64,000 bases of DNA. Origin: Rhodosporidiobolus odoratus. Its lineage: Eukaryota > Basidiomycota > Microbotryomycetes > Sporidiobolales > Sporidiobolaceae. The stretch is taken from positions 372,001 through 436,000 of the forward strand of contig JAOANU010000003.1 in the NCBI GenBank assembly GCA_034387635.1. The letters are read 5' to 3'. Made by a program: the position numbers and the translations under genes. The notes beneath the pieces were generated by a model. That model did no database searches. It was not told the DNA's origin and saw only the letters and a list, made by a program, of their open reading frames with translations. Below are positions 1-12,555 of the stretch, piece by piece; within the stretch, counting starts at the first letter, position 1; every line of letters begins with the position of its first letter.

Positions 1-1839
1 GCAACCCCCTTTGCGAGAGTTGTTTCGGAGAAGGGACGGGTAAATGTTTGAAATGTCGGAGTCCGAATGTATTGCTTGAAGGGGAATGTGTGGCGGTTGA
101 TGAGAGGTCTGGAGTGTGTGATGCGAGTGGGGTAGCTGGGAATGGGACGGCGGTTAATGGTGGATTCGTCTATGACAATGCCAAGGGAGCTTGTGATGGT
201 ACGGTCCTTTATCTCCCATCTCCCTTCTCCTTACTTCTTCCCCCTCGCCGCCGGACCTCCTCTGTACTCGCGTACTGATCACCTCGTTGCCCTGACCTCG
301 CAGCCTTACCCGCGAAATGTACCGCCGGCGGCATCGACTCGTTCACCTCGTCGTCCACTCGCGCCCAGTTGACTTGCTCGGCTTGCTTACCTGGGAGCTA
401 CCTAGTTGACGGGACTTGCGTGACTAGCTGTCCGGATGGCAGCTTGGTGAGTAAGGATGTGTCGAGTTGCGAAGGTCAGTTTCGGCCAGGAGCAATTCGT
501 CTCGTCGTCCCCTGCACTGTCCCTAATACACCCGAGGCTGACTACGCTGGCTATCTCATTTCTACCTGCAGCATGTGACTCGTCTTGTGCGACGTGCTCG
601 ATCTCAGCCGACTACTGCACCTCCTGCACCTCTTCCTCCTCGGTTCTCCTAAACGGAACCTGTATCAACGGACCCTCCTGCCCAACCGATTATTTCTCTT
701 CCACCACTCCCTCCACCATCGTGTCCAATACCTCGATCTCGACCTCGAGCACCTCAACAACGCCAACCTGCCTCCCCTGCCATCCCGACTGTCAAACCTG
801 CACAACCTCCTCCCAAACCTGCTCAACCTGCCCTTCCTCCCGTCCAGTCCTCACGTCCTCCTCCACGTGCGTCTCAACTTGCGCCTCAACCGAATACTTC
901 GATACGGCAAAATCGTCGTGTCAGAAGTGTAGTACTGGATGCTCGACTTGCTATGGATCGGGAAACGACGCGTGTTTGTCGTGCCCTTCGGGTAGCAGGT
1001 TGATTAGCGGGAAATGTGTCGCAGAAGAAGAATGTCAAGTGTGGGTTGACGGGTTTGGGGCTTGTTTATCTGATTTGGTAACCGTCGCGGCTGTTTCGGC
1101 GGCGAGTGAGGAGAAGGACATGGACGGCAAGTGGAAGATCCCTTGGTGGTTGATTTTGGTTATGGTACTGGTCGTGGTCGGGTTGATTGGAGGGGGGGTT
1201 TGGTGGTTTAGAAAGAGGGAACAGAAGAGGAGGAGAGGGCATACGGAGAGATTTGCAAGAGGGTTGGGGGATAAAGAGGTAGGTTTCCGTTTCACCCTTC
1301 CCTCCCTGCCTCCCTACTTCGCTCGTGAAGGCGTCCTTCTGCTCGCTCCCTCTCTTACTCGCGCCTCGGAATTGCACTGACCCTCCCCTCCTCGCATCGC
1401 CCTTCCGCAGGTGGACAAGAAACTCGCCGCCCTCCCCGTCTCAATCGCCTACCCACCCATTCCGCACGCCCCCTCCTCTCCCTCGCAAGAAGAATCACCC
1501 TACAGCAATATCCCCCTGACCCCCCGCTTCATCCTCGAAGATCCCTCCTCTCCCATCTCTCCCGCTCCTTCTAGATCTTCTTATGCTCCTACGGAGGCCC
1601 TCCCCCCGCCAACAACAACGAGAACGGGGAGTCGATGGTCAGGTTCTTCGTTCGCGTCCACTCCTTCTGCTGCGGTACAGCCTCAGAGGACGGGGAGTAC
1701 GAATCCAAGTATGGGTGGACCGGCGTTTTTTGCTCCGTCGGCGAGGGAGAGGACTTTTACGACTAAGGCGGGGAATACGTTGACCCTTGCGGGGACTAGT
1801 GGAGGGAATAGTCGGAATCCTTTCTTGGGTCGGATCTAG
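1..1839 (+). CDS. Cysteine-rich single-pass membrane protein (5' partial)
   Basis: Exons 3-198, 304-474, 572-1278 and 1411-1839 (TAG at 1837) give about 500 residues; the N-terminus lies before the window. The outer part is made of repeated CxxC units such as CESC, CSAC, CATC and CQTC, like the furin-like or growth-factor-receptor cysteine-rich repeats of fungal surface proteins. Nucleotides 1138-1206 then encode one hydrophobic helix (LILVMVLVVVGLIGGGVWWF) followed by a basic stretch (RKREQKRRRG), so the expected topology is outside-to-cytoplasm. The last exon is a Ser/Pro-rich cytoplasmic tail. The architecture suggests a cell-surface protein, perhaps a sensor or adhesin; ligand and role cannot be read from the sequence. 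The exon joins keep the cysteine spacing, which supports the model. Proteins of this type are often labelled only as hypothetical. Confidence 0.8.
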
Positions 1840-2331
1840 AGACGCGAGGAACGTGTAGCGTTGAGGAAGGGCTGGTAGGTATCATGGACACTGATTTTTT
1901 GGCTTTCAGTCTTTCGACTGCCATGCCGTTCATCCAGTCTTTTAGTGCTCTTCTGCTGCTGGGAGAATGTTGTGCCCTGATTTGGTCTAGCCAGCACACG
2001 GGGCTCGTAATGCTGGTCGGAAGCGAGTTTTCGAGGACGCCCTTCAGGTTGGGCAATATGAATCTGAGAAGGTCAACTAAGCGGAGCATTGTTGCAGCGT
2101 GTAGCAGTGCTTTTACGGTCAATGTTTGTATAGCAATGCCAGTAGTTGCTCTTCTTTGTCCGTGTCCAAGAGTCAAGTCTCGACAAAGCAAAAAACAAAT
2201 CCCAGCATCGAATTCGCTAGCTTTACACCACATACCGCCACCTACGGCTTCAGCTATCGCGCTGAGTAGTCAGGTACGATGTAAGCTCAGCTGTGGGGCA
2301 ATCGGACAGCTTGAGAGAGATACAGCATACC
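1840..2331. other. Convergent intergenic region
   Basis: This stretch lies between two genes that end towards each other. It has open frames on both strands but no start, splice pattern or motif that I would call a gene, and is probably the two 3' untranslated regions. Confidence 0.5.
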
Positions 2332-3700
2332 TTATTGGAACGCGCTGCGGCCAACTGGCCAGAACTCGGAGATTGCGGTCGGCTTGGCTAGAGAGTGCTG
2401 GTGATGCGTAGACGGCTGCTGTTGATGCTGCGCTCTGTTCGCGCGCAGAGTATTCTGAATATCTGAAGGCAATGCTCCGACTGACTTGTCCCAAGCCATA
2501 TGCTCCAGCTCCTGCAGAATTCAAGCAAAGAGGTCAGTGTCGAATTGCTCAAGCTGTGTAAGGGGAAACTTACCTTAAGCAGAGTCAAGGCCTTGCAATT
2601 AGCCTCGAGATTGGCAGCCTGCAGTGCTGACTGCTTGCCATGGGGCAGGTGCTTGACCGCAAGCTCGTCCCACTCTTGAATGTCTGGTTGATGCAGACCC
2701 CAACGGTCCATGAACACTAACAGTTCTTCCACCTCCTCATCCCTTCCCATAGTACCCGCCACGATCCACATGCACTCAACCCTGGCAGCGACGTGAGCTA
2801 AGCCAGGAGTCTGGGCCGCCTCGGTAAGACGCGGGAGGGCATTAAGAAATATGTTGTGCACCTCCTGTAGGCACCCATTCTGCAAGAGCGGATCCCACAT
2901 GTGCACCCAAGTTTCTAGTCGAACCTCGGCATACAGGTGATCCATCAGGACACGCAGGTAGCGCCAAACCTTTGCAAGGCCAGGGTTTCCCTCAAACCGA
3001 GCCTGGTCGAAGCTGCTGATTCTGTTGTGGGTCGGAAGGTATTGTGCTTCGCCAATCTCTTGCAGGATGCGTAAGAAGCATCCGTGGGGTTGAAGGCCGG
3101 AAGCGGTGACGAACGGATCCCGCAAGACAAGGTGTTGACACATTGTCCGGTAGATGCCCTGTAGAGGTGGAGAGCGGCAGATGTAGGTGATGATGCTGCA
3201 GAGTCGGGTATATCAGCTCGCACGCGATGTTATCTCGAGACCAAAAGCCTTACTGCTCGCGTTCATCTCGCTTGATCGGAACTGCTACCTTCTCATCATT
3301 GTTTGCCCAATTGGCGAAAGTTGCAGCGAATATATTGATGGGCTGCAAACATGGACAAACGGCTCAGCTAGGTACGGACGCTAAGCAGGGACTTGTGAGA
3401 CATCGTATTGGAATTTTCCGCTCACCTCATACTTGACAAGGCTTGCTTGCCTGTCGAATGCCGTCCTTTCCCTTTGCTGAAGCCAGAAGAGGAGCGAGGT
3501 CGAGTCTAAAGTCACACAGTAGTTAGCGTATGCTGCGCAGAAAGGTAGCCCAAGCCAAGAGTCGATTGAAGAAAGAGGAAGTCGGAAAGCGTGTACGTAC
3601 AATCGAACGCGACATTGGTCCCCTTCTTCCGTGCCACCGTCCTCATCAGCTCCAGCTCGTCTTCTGGTCTCGCACATCTAAGCTCGGGTGTTTCTGACAT
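2332..3700 (-). CDS. Unrecognised 356-residue protein
   Basis: Five exons on the minus strand (3700-3601, 3505-3426, 3342-3254, 3195-2574, 2511-2332; TAA at 2334-2332) join in frame to 356 residues starting MSETPELRC. The start was chosen because the exon opens at this ATG 340 bases from the divergent dehydrogenase gene; an in-frame ATG exists further out at 3997 but lies in likely leader sequence. The protein looks helical, with spaced Leu/Trp and charged residues (for example VWRYLRVLMDHL, ECMWIVAGTMG), which could be a helical-repeat fold such as PPR or TPR. No motif is clear enough to name. There is no signal peptide or membrane helix. The last 50 residues are Gln/His-rich. The reading frame continues across four introns, so expression as a protein is likely, but function is unknown. 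Confidence 0.65.
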
Positions 3701-4039
3701 TGTGCCGGGGAGAACGTGATCAGGAGGTGGGAGGAGTCGAGGAAGATGATCCCGTTCGTATGGAGTGGTGGGATGGGGCCGTGGAGTGCGAGGCCGGACA
3801 AGCAGCAGACTTGGAACCACACGAGACTGCACAGAGATGCAGAGAGAGAAAGGGAGAGCCGTGTTACAGGGGTGAAGTCCGGACACAGCTTCAGGAGGAG
3901 CTGTGCAAGAGCTGTGCTTGAAGGCGGCGAACAAGCGGTGTCCCGCTTCATCGAGTTGTGCAGGCGTCGACGTCGACGTCTCCTCTGCTCTTGCCAATCA
4001 CCCTGCCGAGCCTGTTCGTACTCTAGGAAAACGCTCAAG
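3701..4039. promoter_or_regulatory. Shared divergent promoter region
   Basis: About 340 bases separate the start codons of the unknown minus-strand gene and the plus-strand dehydrogenase, so both promoters must lie here. I see no TATA box or known operator. Confidence 0.4.
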
Positions 4040-6160
4040 ATGCTGCGCCTCGCCCACACAACCCGCGCCACCCGCCCCCTCTTCCCCTCCGCCTCGAGTG
4101 CTAACTTCCCCCACATCGTACCGAACACTTTCAGCAAGCGAACGCAGGCGACGCACGCCGCCCAAGGGGCAGTAGTAGGAGACATCAAGACTGTAGGAGT
4201 GATCGGAGCCGGTAAGCTACCTTGTCGAGCTTCCTTGACCCGAAAATGCGCGTGATTCTGTAGTCGGACTGCCTCTCGAGTCTATGTGTGGACCGCATGC
4301 TCCGTAGCTGCAACTATGACGAGCGGTCATTAACGCTACCAATTCCAACAGGTCAAATGGGCGTCGGGATCGCTTATGTCGCGGCAAAAGTAAGCTTTTA
4401 TTCCTTCGTCCGCCTTATCTCAGTCCCACCCCCGTCGCTCTTCCACCGCAGCGACTCGATATTTCTTCAGCAACGACGGGACTAAACTCGACCCCTCCCA
4501 GGTGGCCGGTACCCGCGTTCTGATCTCAGACCGTTCCCCTCAGCAACTCAGCAAAGCGCTTGCCTTCATCGACGGCCTTCTCTCCAAGGAGGTCAAGAAA
4601 GGTCGCTTGCAGAATGACGCAGCGAGTATAGTCAGAGAGAGGATTGGAGTGGTAGAAGGCGATGGGCTGAAAGAGGGTAAGATGGACGATGTGGATCTGG
4701 CGATTGAAGTGGGCTCTTCTCCTGTTTTTCCTGCCCATTGCCTCCGGCCACATTCTCCTCCCCCTGTAGGAAGTCGCGATCTGACGCAGACGCACTGACC
4801 CATCTTGGGGCAAATTCGCCATGCAGGCCGTCTCGGAACACCTTCTGACGAAACAAGCTATTTTCTCCTCGCTCGCGACGTATCTTCCCCCTCACGCCAT
4901 TCTCGCCAGTAACACCTCTTCCATCTCCCTCTCTACTCTTGCCGCTTCGGCCATTACCCAGGAGGGCAAGAACAGATCAAATCAAGTCGTTGGCTTCCAT
5001 TTCTGTGCGTTAGCCCATCCTTTCTAAACGTCCAGTTCTTGTACACCTTCTCGTTTGGCGACTGACACCAGGTTGAGTACCTGTGACAGTCAACCCTGTT
5101 CCGGTAATGAAGCTGGTCGAGCTCATTCCAGCTCTTCAAACGGACCCGGCAGTTCTCGAAACGGCCAGGAGTTTCGCCCAGAAGATGGGTAAGACGGTGG
5201 TGCAGAGTGCTGATTCGCCTGGGTACGTACCGTCTCCGTCCGTTCCTTCCTCCTAGCGCCTCTTCGCGCCACTACCGTACGCGTACTTCCCGCTACGTAT
5301 CGCCGACTTGAGAAGGCCGCCTCGAGGCGCCTCCGGTCCAAGGTTCATTGTGCGCTGATGCTCCCCCGATACAGGTTCATTTCGAACCGCCTCCTCATGC
5401 CATACATCAACGAAGCTGTCACTGCGCTCGAGACTGGAGTTGCAAGCAAGGAGGACATCGATACGACCATGAAACTGGGGATGAACCATCCCAGTAGGTC
5501 GCCTGGTCCCCTTACGAGCGGTATCGGCTGCTCCATTGAGAACGATTTGCTGATACCATATATCAATGTGCTACAGTGGGACCGTTGCAACTGGCAGACT
5601 TGTACGTCTTGCGACTGAACCCTTTTCTCGCAAGGTCATCAACAGAAGCTGAGCGTTTGCCGTCTTGATCCCACACAGCATCGGTCTAGATACCTGCCTG
5701 AGCATCATGCGCGTCCTTCAAGAAGAAACTGGCGATAGCAAGTACCGTCCATCCGTCCTACTCGGGGTGAATCTCAGCGTTCCTTTGCCTTTTCCTCACC
5801 TTTTTTCTTTGTCTCGGTACCTACTGACCACTTCACTCGATCCTTGCGCGCGCGCCTTTCCTCACTCCGCTTGAATTGACCGTGCCCGAACAGCGTATGG
5901 TCTCTGCCAACTACCTCGGGAAGAAATCCGGCCAAGGCTTCTTCTCGTACCCCAGCAGCAACAGCGGCAGCAACGGAACCTCCCCTCCTCCACCGTCGTC
6001 ACCACCACAGAAGGTGTCAGCAGCGGCAGCAGACGAAGTCGTTGAATCGCCCCCGCCTTACGGGATTAGCGAGACGAAGGAAGAAGGAGACGTTGACCTC
6101 GAGAGGTTGTCGATGTTGAAAAAAAAGGGGGATGGAAGGGGGTTATGGAAGGGGATTTGA
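4040..6160 (+). CDS. 3-hydroxyacyl/3-hydroxybutyryl-CoA dehydrogenase, mitochondrial type
   Basis: Nine exons (4040-4211, 4352-4389, 4502-4708, 4827-5004, 5090-5222, 5375-5493, 5577-5601, 5679-5766, 5894-6160) give 408 residues. The family oxidises L-3-hydroxyacyl-CoA to 3-ketoacyl-CoA with NAD+ in fatty-acid beta-oxidation. The N-terminus is rich in Arg, Ser and Ala without acidic residues, as in a mitochondrial presequence. The Rossmann NAD motif [14 protein letters not shown] spans the first splice junction. The catalytic-loop motif NTSSIS and the catalytic His region [15 protein letters not shown] follow, then the C-terminal helical domain ([40 protein letters not shown]). A tail of about 70 residues, rich in Ser, Pro, Gly and Lys, extends beyond the usual end; its role is unknown. 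Exon 7 is only 25 bases. Confidence 0.93.
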
Positions 6161-6680
6161 GAGCGAGGGTGAGCTTCATGAGAGAGGTTTGTTCAGCTGT
6201 ACAGATACCGTAATGAGCATGGATAACAACTTCAGCTCTGCCGGACAACGTTAGTGCGCCATGCAGACGAATGGTTCTGCCCTGCGGTGCCGCTTCCTGT
6301 GCACCCGCCCAAGCAACCAACATAGCGAACGCGCGCGCGAGCGCACAGAGGGGCGGGGGACCAGGAGTACACACAAGCCTGTATTACGGCGGCGAGGGTC
6401 ACGAGAGCAGTGGCAAAAATGACAGGAGGAGGGAGAAAACAGTACGAGATGGTGAGGTTGGTTTCTAAAAGCAGAAGCAGAAGCAAAAGCAGGAGGGAGG
6501 AATGGAAGTAGACTGTAGATTAGCTACCTAGTACAAAAAAGGAGGAGGAGGAAGAAACATGTCGAGAGGATTTTTGGGTGGGATTTGGGGTGGGCTGGTA
6601 GGACTACAGTTTCCGAGGAGGAGGATGAGGAGGGAGTGAGAATGGCTCGTGTGGTGGTATTGTACAAAGGGGACGGTGTA
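6161..6680. other. Convergent intergenic region
   Basis: This lies between the dehydrogenase stop and the stop of the RRM gene on the other strand. It is A/G-rich with short purine runs (6460-6560) and shows no gene. It probably holds both 3' UTRs. Confidence 0.5.
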
Positions 6681-8110
6681 TTAGGCTGGGGCCTGGTAGC
6701 CGCCTCTTCCTCGTCCCCTTCCACCTCGGCCTCGAGGGTAGGGGGAGTAGCCGCCGTACTGCGCGAAAGAGGTGACGAGCAATGTAAGTCAGTCGTGGAA
6801 CGAGAAAAGGATAGTTTGTGCGTGCGTGGGGGCGCCAAGCCGTCCGAATCTCGCGAGGAGTGTGGCCGAATCTCGTCGATGAGAGGACGGTATCGTGAAT
6901 TCAGATTGAGGACACTCGGAAAACGGAGTTGGGCTGAAGCTGTGCCCCCGAAGGTAGACGAAGGGAGGGAGATCCAAGGGCGACATCTAGACGAGAAGAA
7001 AAAATCGAGCGTACCCCACGGAACCCACCCCTATATCCACCCCTTCCCCTTCCTCGTCCCCTAGCCGCTCCCTGACCCGGTACGTTGGTCCTCTTGGCCG
7101 AAACCTTCAACAACCGTCCTCGGAACATGGTTTGATCCAACAGGATGGCGTTTTGGACCAAGTCGGGAGAGGCGAATTCGACGTAGGCGTAGCTGTTTGG
7201 GGAGTTGGTCGCGTGAGTCAGGATCTAGGCCAGTGGAATGGGAGGAGAGGAGAGGGGGAAAGGGAAAGGGGGAGCAGGAAACGTACCCCTTGGGACCGGT
7301 GTATTTGTCGAAGAGGATGGTTACTCGGTTGATTGTGCCACAGGAGGCGAAGTGTTGTTGGATCTCTTCGGGAGTTGACGAGTAGTCGACCTGTGAAGAC
7401 ATGCCGGACGAGGGAGGGTCACGGGCGAACGAGGGTGGACAAGGAAATATGGGCAAGGAGCGAAGTGAAGGTTGGAGGAGTAAGGCGGGGAGAAAGTGTT
7501 AGCAAGCTGACCGGAGCTACAATGTATCTCGTGGTTATGGGATTGCCATCGAGCTTTTCTGTCGACGATGCGAACAAGGTCTCGGACGCAATACAACGCT
7601 GTCCCGACTTTCCGGCAGGCAGATGGAGCAGCAAAGCCTGCTTCGAACTGCTACGTGCCTTGAAGCTGCCCTTCGGGTCCTCGTGGGGCCTGCTTGAACA
7701 GCGGGCTCGGCGTCGACTCGAGCGCCCGTCGAGCTTCCGCCGTGAGAAAATCCCAAGTGTAGAGGGACGGAGTCGAGAAAAAAGGAGGAACGCACATTGC
7801 CCACGTAAATGCTCCTCGCATCGACGGCCTCCCTGTCCTCGCCGCTCATGCTGACGTCTCCGTTCTCGCCGGCTGCGTTGCTAGCGGCTTCACTGGCAGC
7901 GGTCAACTCCCTTAGTTTTTGAGCCTCTGCTTCCATCTCTGCAACACGAGCCTTCATGGCAGCGAGTTCGGCAGCTTCTGCGTCGTCGTCTGCATTGCTG
8001 TCTTGGTTTGCCGTATCCGAGGCAGGTGGTTGGTTGGTTGAAGTAGTTGAGGTCGGGAGGAGAGGTGAGGGATCGTCGAGAGATTCACGGCGACGAGGTG
8101 AGGCGGACAT
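6681..8110 (-). CDS. Nuclear poly(A)-binding protein, PABPN1/Pab2 type
   Basis: Four minus-strand exons (8110-7796, 7390-7287, 7192-7015, 6758-6681) give 224 residues. The order is that of PABPN1/Pab2: an acidic N-terminus, an Ala/Glu-rich coiled coil ([20 protein letters not shown]), one RRM and an Arg/Gly-rich C-terminus. The RRM shows RNP2 as SIYVGN, continued after intron 1 by [14 protein letters not shown], and RNP1 as KGYAYVEF across intron 2. The tail has [15 protein letters not shown] in exon 3 and [13 protein letters not shown] in exon 4 and is a likely target of arginine methylation. The family binds poly(A) tails in the nucleus, controls tail length and feeds exosome-mediated RNA decay. 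Length and architecture match the family well. Confidence 0.92.
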
Positions 8111-8301
8111 GGTGCAGGGATATAGATGCAGTAGGGTTGTTCAAGGTGAGGTAGAACGAGTCTAGATGAGGATTGCAAGCCAGGCCAGAGAGTAGCTAGT
8201 GCATCTTCTTCTCCTCCTCCTCATCCTGCTTTCCCTTTTATGTATCAATCACGGTTCGCTATTCTCACTACAAGTCTAGCCTGACTGACTCGTGGACCGT
8301 C

Positions 8302-11300
8302 ATGGCTACTCTACAACCGTAGGCTCTAGTCTCTCTCCCCCCTTGCATCCTGCGCTAACTCCCCTGCTCTCCTCCTCCTCGCTTTCATCCGTCGCGTCCA
8401 AAGTGACGCTCTCTCGTCATCGCCATCACCAGCCGCGGACCGCTTCTCTTTCCTACTCTTCGCACTCACCGTACGCAATTCGCTCCCTCTGCTCCAGTCC
8501 GTCTGTCTGCCTGAGCCCCACTCGCTCATGCCCATCCTCTGCTCATCTTCAGGGTCAACAAGTTACCACCACCCTCAAAGGCGGCATTCGCGTTCGAGGC
8601 ATCCTCGCCGCCGCTACTCCTCAAGATGGCGACCTCTCCCTCGCACTCCGTCAAGCCGTCTACCTCACCGCCTCTTCCAGCGCCAAAGACGGAGAAGTCA
8701 AATCCAGCCTGCTCATCAATGGCAGGGACTTGCTCGAGATCGAAGCAGACGACGTCGACGTGTCCCTCTTTTCCGCCGCCTCTGCTAATGATGCGGCAGG
8801 GGGAAAGGAAAAGCCAGTGCAGGCGAAGCACGCAGCCGCGGAACATGAAGAGACGTTCAGGACCGACACCGACATCTCGGGCCGACGAGTTGGGCAAGAG
8901 AGGGAGTTGCAGGCTTGGGGAGAGGGGATCGAAGACGACTCGCTCGAGGTTGGTGGCGGACTCTCGGCTAGTGCCAATGGTCGTTTGGGAGGAGGTGGAC
9001 CTGCGTTCGGGGGAGGAGGATGGGATCAGTTTGCGGCGAATGAGAGGCAGTTTGGATTGAAGACGGATTATGATGAGGAAATTTACACTACCAAGCTGGA
9101 CAAGAGTGGGAGGGACTTCAAGGCCCGCGAGGCAAAAGCCGCGCAGCTGGAAAGGGAGATTATGACCGTGCGTTCCTTTCTGCCCTGCACTAGAACTTAC
9201 GGAGCTCACTGCGCTGCCTCTTTATCAGGGCTCTTCTGGGATTACCAACAACGCCCACATCGCCGAAGAACGTGGCGAACTCGTTCCCGATAACGGCATG
9301 AACGAAGAAGATCGCTACGGGGCCGTCATTCGTTCCGAAGGAGCCTACGTCCCGCCAGGAGCGAGGAAGGCCGCTCTCGCCCGATTGCAATCCAATCAGA
9401 ACAGCACGGCTTCTTCCCCTTCGTCCGCCGCACCAAACGGTTCTGCGAAACCCTCAGCCGCGCCTCCTACCGGTCCTGCCGCCTCTCGCCTTCCTCAAAC
9501 GTCTCGCATCCCGCCCACCGCTTCGGCTTCTGCTGCAACATCTTCCACGTCTTCCACCACGCCGACGCCAGCAGCAGCACCCGCAGCTGCTGGCGCAGCA
9601 TCGGCCCAGCCGGGTCAAGGTACAGCCCATCAGCACTTTCGCGAGTTTGTCACCGATGAGCGCAAGAGGCTCGAGGCGAAGAAGGCGCAGATTGTGCAGC
9701 AGGCTCAGAGGAAGGAACAAGACTCCAAGTTGGCGAGCTTGTTGCAGTGGAGTCAGACTTTCAAGGTGCGCATTGTCACTACTCCTTCCCCGAACTTGGG
9801 TGTGCTTATGGGCTTTCCTCGTTGGTCTGTCGCCGCAGAACCCCTACCCTCTTCCCGACGACCTCGCAACCATCCTCGGCAAGAAGAAGCCTTCCTCAAC
9901 CGCCAGCAATAGCGGCGAACCTACCAAATATACCGCCGCCTCGACCGCTACTTCGCCCTCTGGGCAGTCCCGACCCCTTCCCGCCGTCTCTCCTTCGCCT
10001 GTTGCCCCCTCCGCCAAAGCTAGCCCCGCCCCCTCGACCTCGTCGAGTCTCCAAGCAAAGAAGCCTGCCTCTCGTCCGCTCATTCCCGAGATCCCGCCTT
10101 TCAACCCTGCTCGTGCCAAGCAGCGGCAGGCGGAGTTGGCGGCGCAGAGAGTCTCTACCTCTTCCGTAAACGCTCCTACAGCCGACGAGGGTCCTTCGGC
10201 TTCCGCTCCCGCCCCGGCAACTACGGCCGCTCCGTCGGCACTCAGTCACGCTCCCATCCCCGCACCCAGTCCCTCAGTCTCTCCTGCTCTATCCGCCAAA
10301 GCGCCCACGCTAAAGAAGCTCTCGGCGACGGCCGGAGCATTCGTCTTCAAGCCCAATCCTTCCGCCGCTTCCTTCACTCCGGGCGCGAAGGCCTCGCCAG
10401 CCGTCTCCCCTGCCGTTTCCGCCGCGACCGTCCCATCTTCTTCTGCCCTTCCTCCTGCTACGCCGGCCAAGCAGGCCGCTTCGGTGTCAGGTGGTGCGGC
10501 GGCGCTGAACCCGAACGCCAACCCTTTCTTCGGTCCGACCCCGAAGAGGGGTTCCTCCTCTTCCTCCCTTCACGTCAAAGAGGACTTTACTCCCTTCCGC
10601 AACGCTCGTACGCTTCCCTCGCCTGAGACAGTTAACCCGGGATGGCCCTTCACCGGTAAGCCATCCCGAGCGATGTATCCACCGGGAAGTGGCGTCATGA
10701 GTGCGCAAGATCAGGCAGCTCAGCAGCAAGCGATGGCGGGTCAGCATCAGCAAGGAATGGGGATGGGAGGACCTCCTCCTCAGCATCAGCATCAGCATGG
10801 TGGGATGATGGGACCGATGGGAATGGGATCGATGGGAATGCCGCCTATGCAATTTGGTCCACCGCCTCCTTCGGCTCAATCCCTCGCCGTCGGTCAAGCA
10901 CCTCAACCTGTCGCTTCATCTGTTCCCGCCCAACCTCCTCCTGAGCCAATGAGACATCTCTCTCAACCTCCCGCTCCTCCTCAGCCTTCTTCAGCTCAAA
11001 ACGGAGTCGGCCAAGTCTTCCCCGGTCAACCTCAAACGCCGCAACAGAGTCGCTTCTTACCCCCACACCTCCAACATCAGCACCATCCCCAACATCAGCA
11101 ACAACAACCCAGTCCAACTCCTCAAGCCGGCGTTCCTCCCCACCTCCAAAACATGCAGATGCAACCTCCTCCCCCGCCTCCCCCCGGCGTCCCTATGAAC
11201 GGTCCGAACGGTCCCGGTCCCGGTCCTGGCGCACCCGTTCAATTCATCCCAGGCGTAGGAGCCGTCCTTCAAGCCAACTTTCCCGGACATTCTCATGGAC

Positions 11301-12184
11301 AAGGCTTGCCGGGACCTCAACCTCAGTTTTTGAACCAGGCTCAGGCTCAGGGAATGATGGGACTGCCGCCCCATCATCATCATTTCGCTGCGGCGGCGGC
11401 GGCGGCGGCTCAGCAGCAGGCGATGGGAATGGGACCTATGTTTGCGCAGGGGCAGGGTGGACCGAGTAAGGCCTTTTCTCTCACTCTTTCTCTCCCTTGT
11501 CTCCTCTCTGTACTTGAACACTCATTTACTGATTGTTCTTGTCTTCCTTATAACCCTATTTTTTCATACACTTGCTTGCGCGCCCGCAGTGTTCACCTCT
11601 CACCCTCACCCTCACCTCGCACAGCACCATAACTCCCATCACCCTCATCACCCCCACTCGCCTGTACCACCTCAGCAAGGAGGTGGAGGTCACATGGGAC
11701 AGCAGCATCAGCAGCAGCAACATCTCCAAAGGGCTAGTATGCCACCCTGGGCGCCGCCTTTCCAGAGTCAGGGTCAGGGTCAGGGTCAGGGTCAGCAGGG
11801 TCCTCAAGCAGGTGCCGGTGGACCGGGAACGCCTGTTATGGGCGCTAGTGAGTTTTTGCTTTTCCCCTCTTACCTTACCTTACCTTCCCTCGCCTACTCC
11901 CATTCCTTTCCTTGCCTTCTCGGTAGTATCACATGAGTACATCCGCTGACACTCCAATCCTTCCCTTCCTTCCATACTCTTCTCTGACTTACCTCTACAA
12001 TGACTCCCTCATAGAGGCTCCTACTCCCGCCACTCCCTCTAGCGCCCCTCCCCCAGCCCCCGCTTCCGCAACCACTGCCGCCTCCTCCGTCTCTAATCCG
12101 GTCCAAGCAGGTCCAGCTCAGGGTATGCCGCCTCAGTTTGTCCAGCCGCCTCCTCCCTCGGTTGCTGCTGCCGGGCAGCAGTAG
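8302..12184 (+). CDS. PBP1: Ataxin-2 / Pbp1 homologue
   Basis: Seven exons (8302-8318, 8404-8470, 8553-9167, 9229-9765, 9839-11465, 11590-11847, 12015-12184) give 1096 residues. The start ATG opens a 17-base exon; this model restores the start of the Lsm fold (DRFSFLLFALTG, then QQVTTTLKGGIRVRGIL). The LsmAD domain follows (TDTDISGRRVG ... FAANERQFGLKTDYDEEIYT). Near residue 700 lies a PAM2-like motif, LNPNANPFF, which in this family binds the MLLE domain of poly(A)-binding protein. The C-terminal half is low complexity: Pro/Gln/His-rich, an Ala run coded by GCG repeats (about 11393-11411) and GQ dipeptides coded by a repeated hexamer (about 11769-11800). Family members act in stress granules, mRNA stability and TORC1 control. 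The low-complexity half is expected to be disordered and condensation-prone. Confidence 0.92.
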
Positions 12185-12555
12185 TAGCAGCAGGAGTGCT
12201 GCGCGTATGAAGCGATGCTTTAGGTCGGCGCGGAGGTAGTATCGCTTTTCTCGGTTTAGGTAGGATAGGACAGGACAAGACGGACGATCGAGGCTGAAAG
12301 TAGAAGCAGAAGCACTCGAGGGCTCGCATGATGAGGGCTTAAAGATGCGTAGAAGTAACGCGCATCTTTTTTCTTGCTCGCTTTTATCTTCTTTCTTGCC
12401 CATTCCGAAATGCTGTCTTTTCTACTTGGCTGTTCATTGGGTAACATTCAGTCAGTACGCGAAGGAGGATCGCATCCCTCCCAGTCTCTGTACCAGATGT
12501 GTGCTCGGCAGCGACTGATGAGGAAGTTTCAAGCGCATTACAGGTCAAGCGTCTA
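12185..12555. other. Convergent intergenic region
   Basis: These bases lie between the ataxin-2 stop and the stop of the dioxygenase on the other strand. No gene is visible; probably the two 3' UTRs. Confidence 0.45.

Noticed and set aside
3701..3997. N-terminal extension of the unknown minus-strand protein to an ATG at 3997
   Set aside because: It nearly reaches the start of the divergent dehydrogenase gene and has the composition of a leader rather than of the protein.
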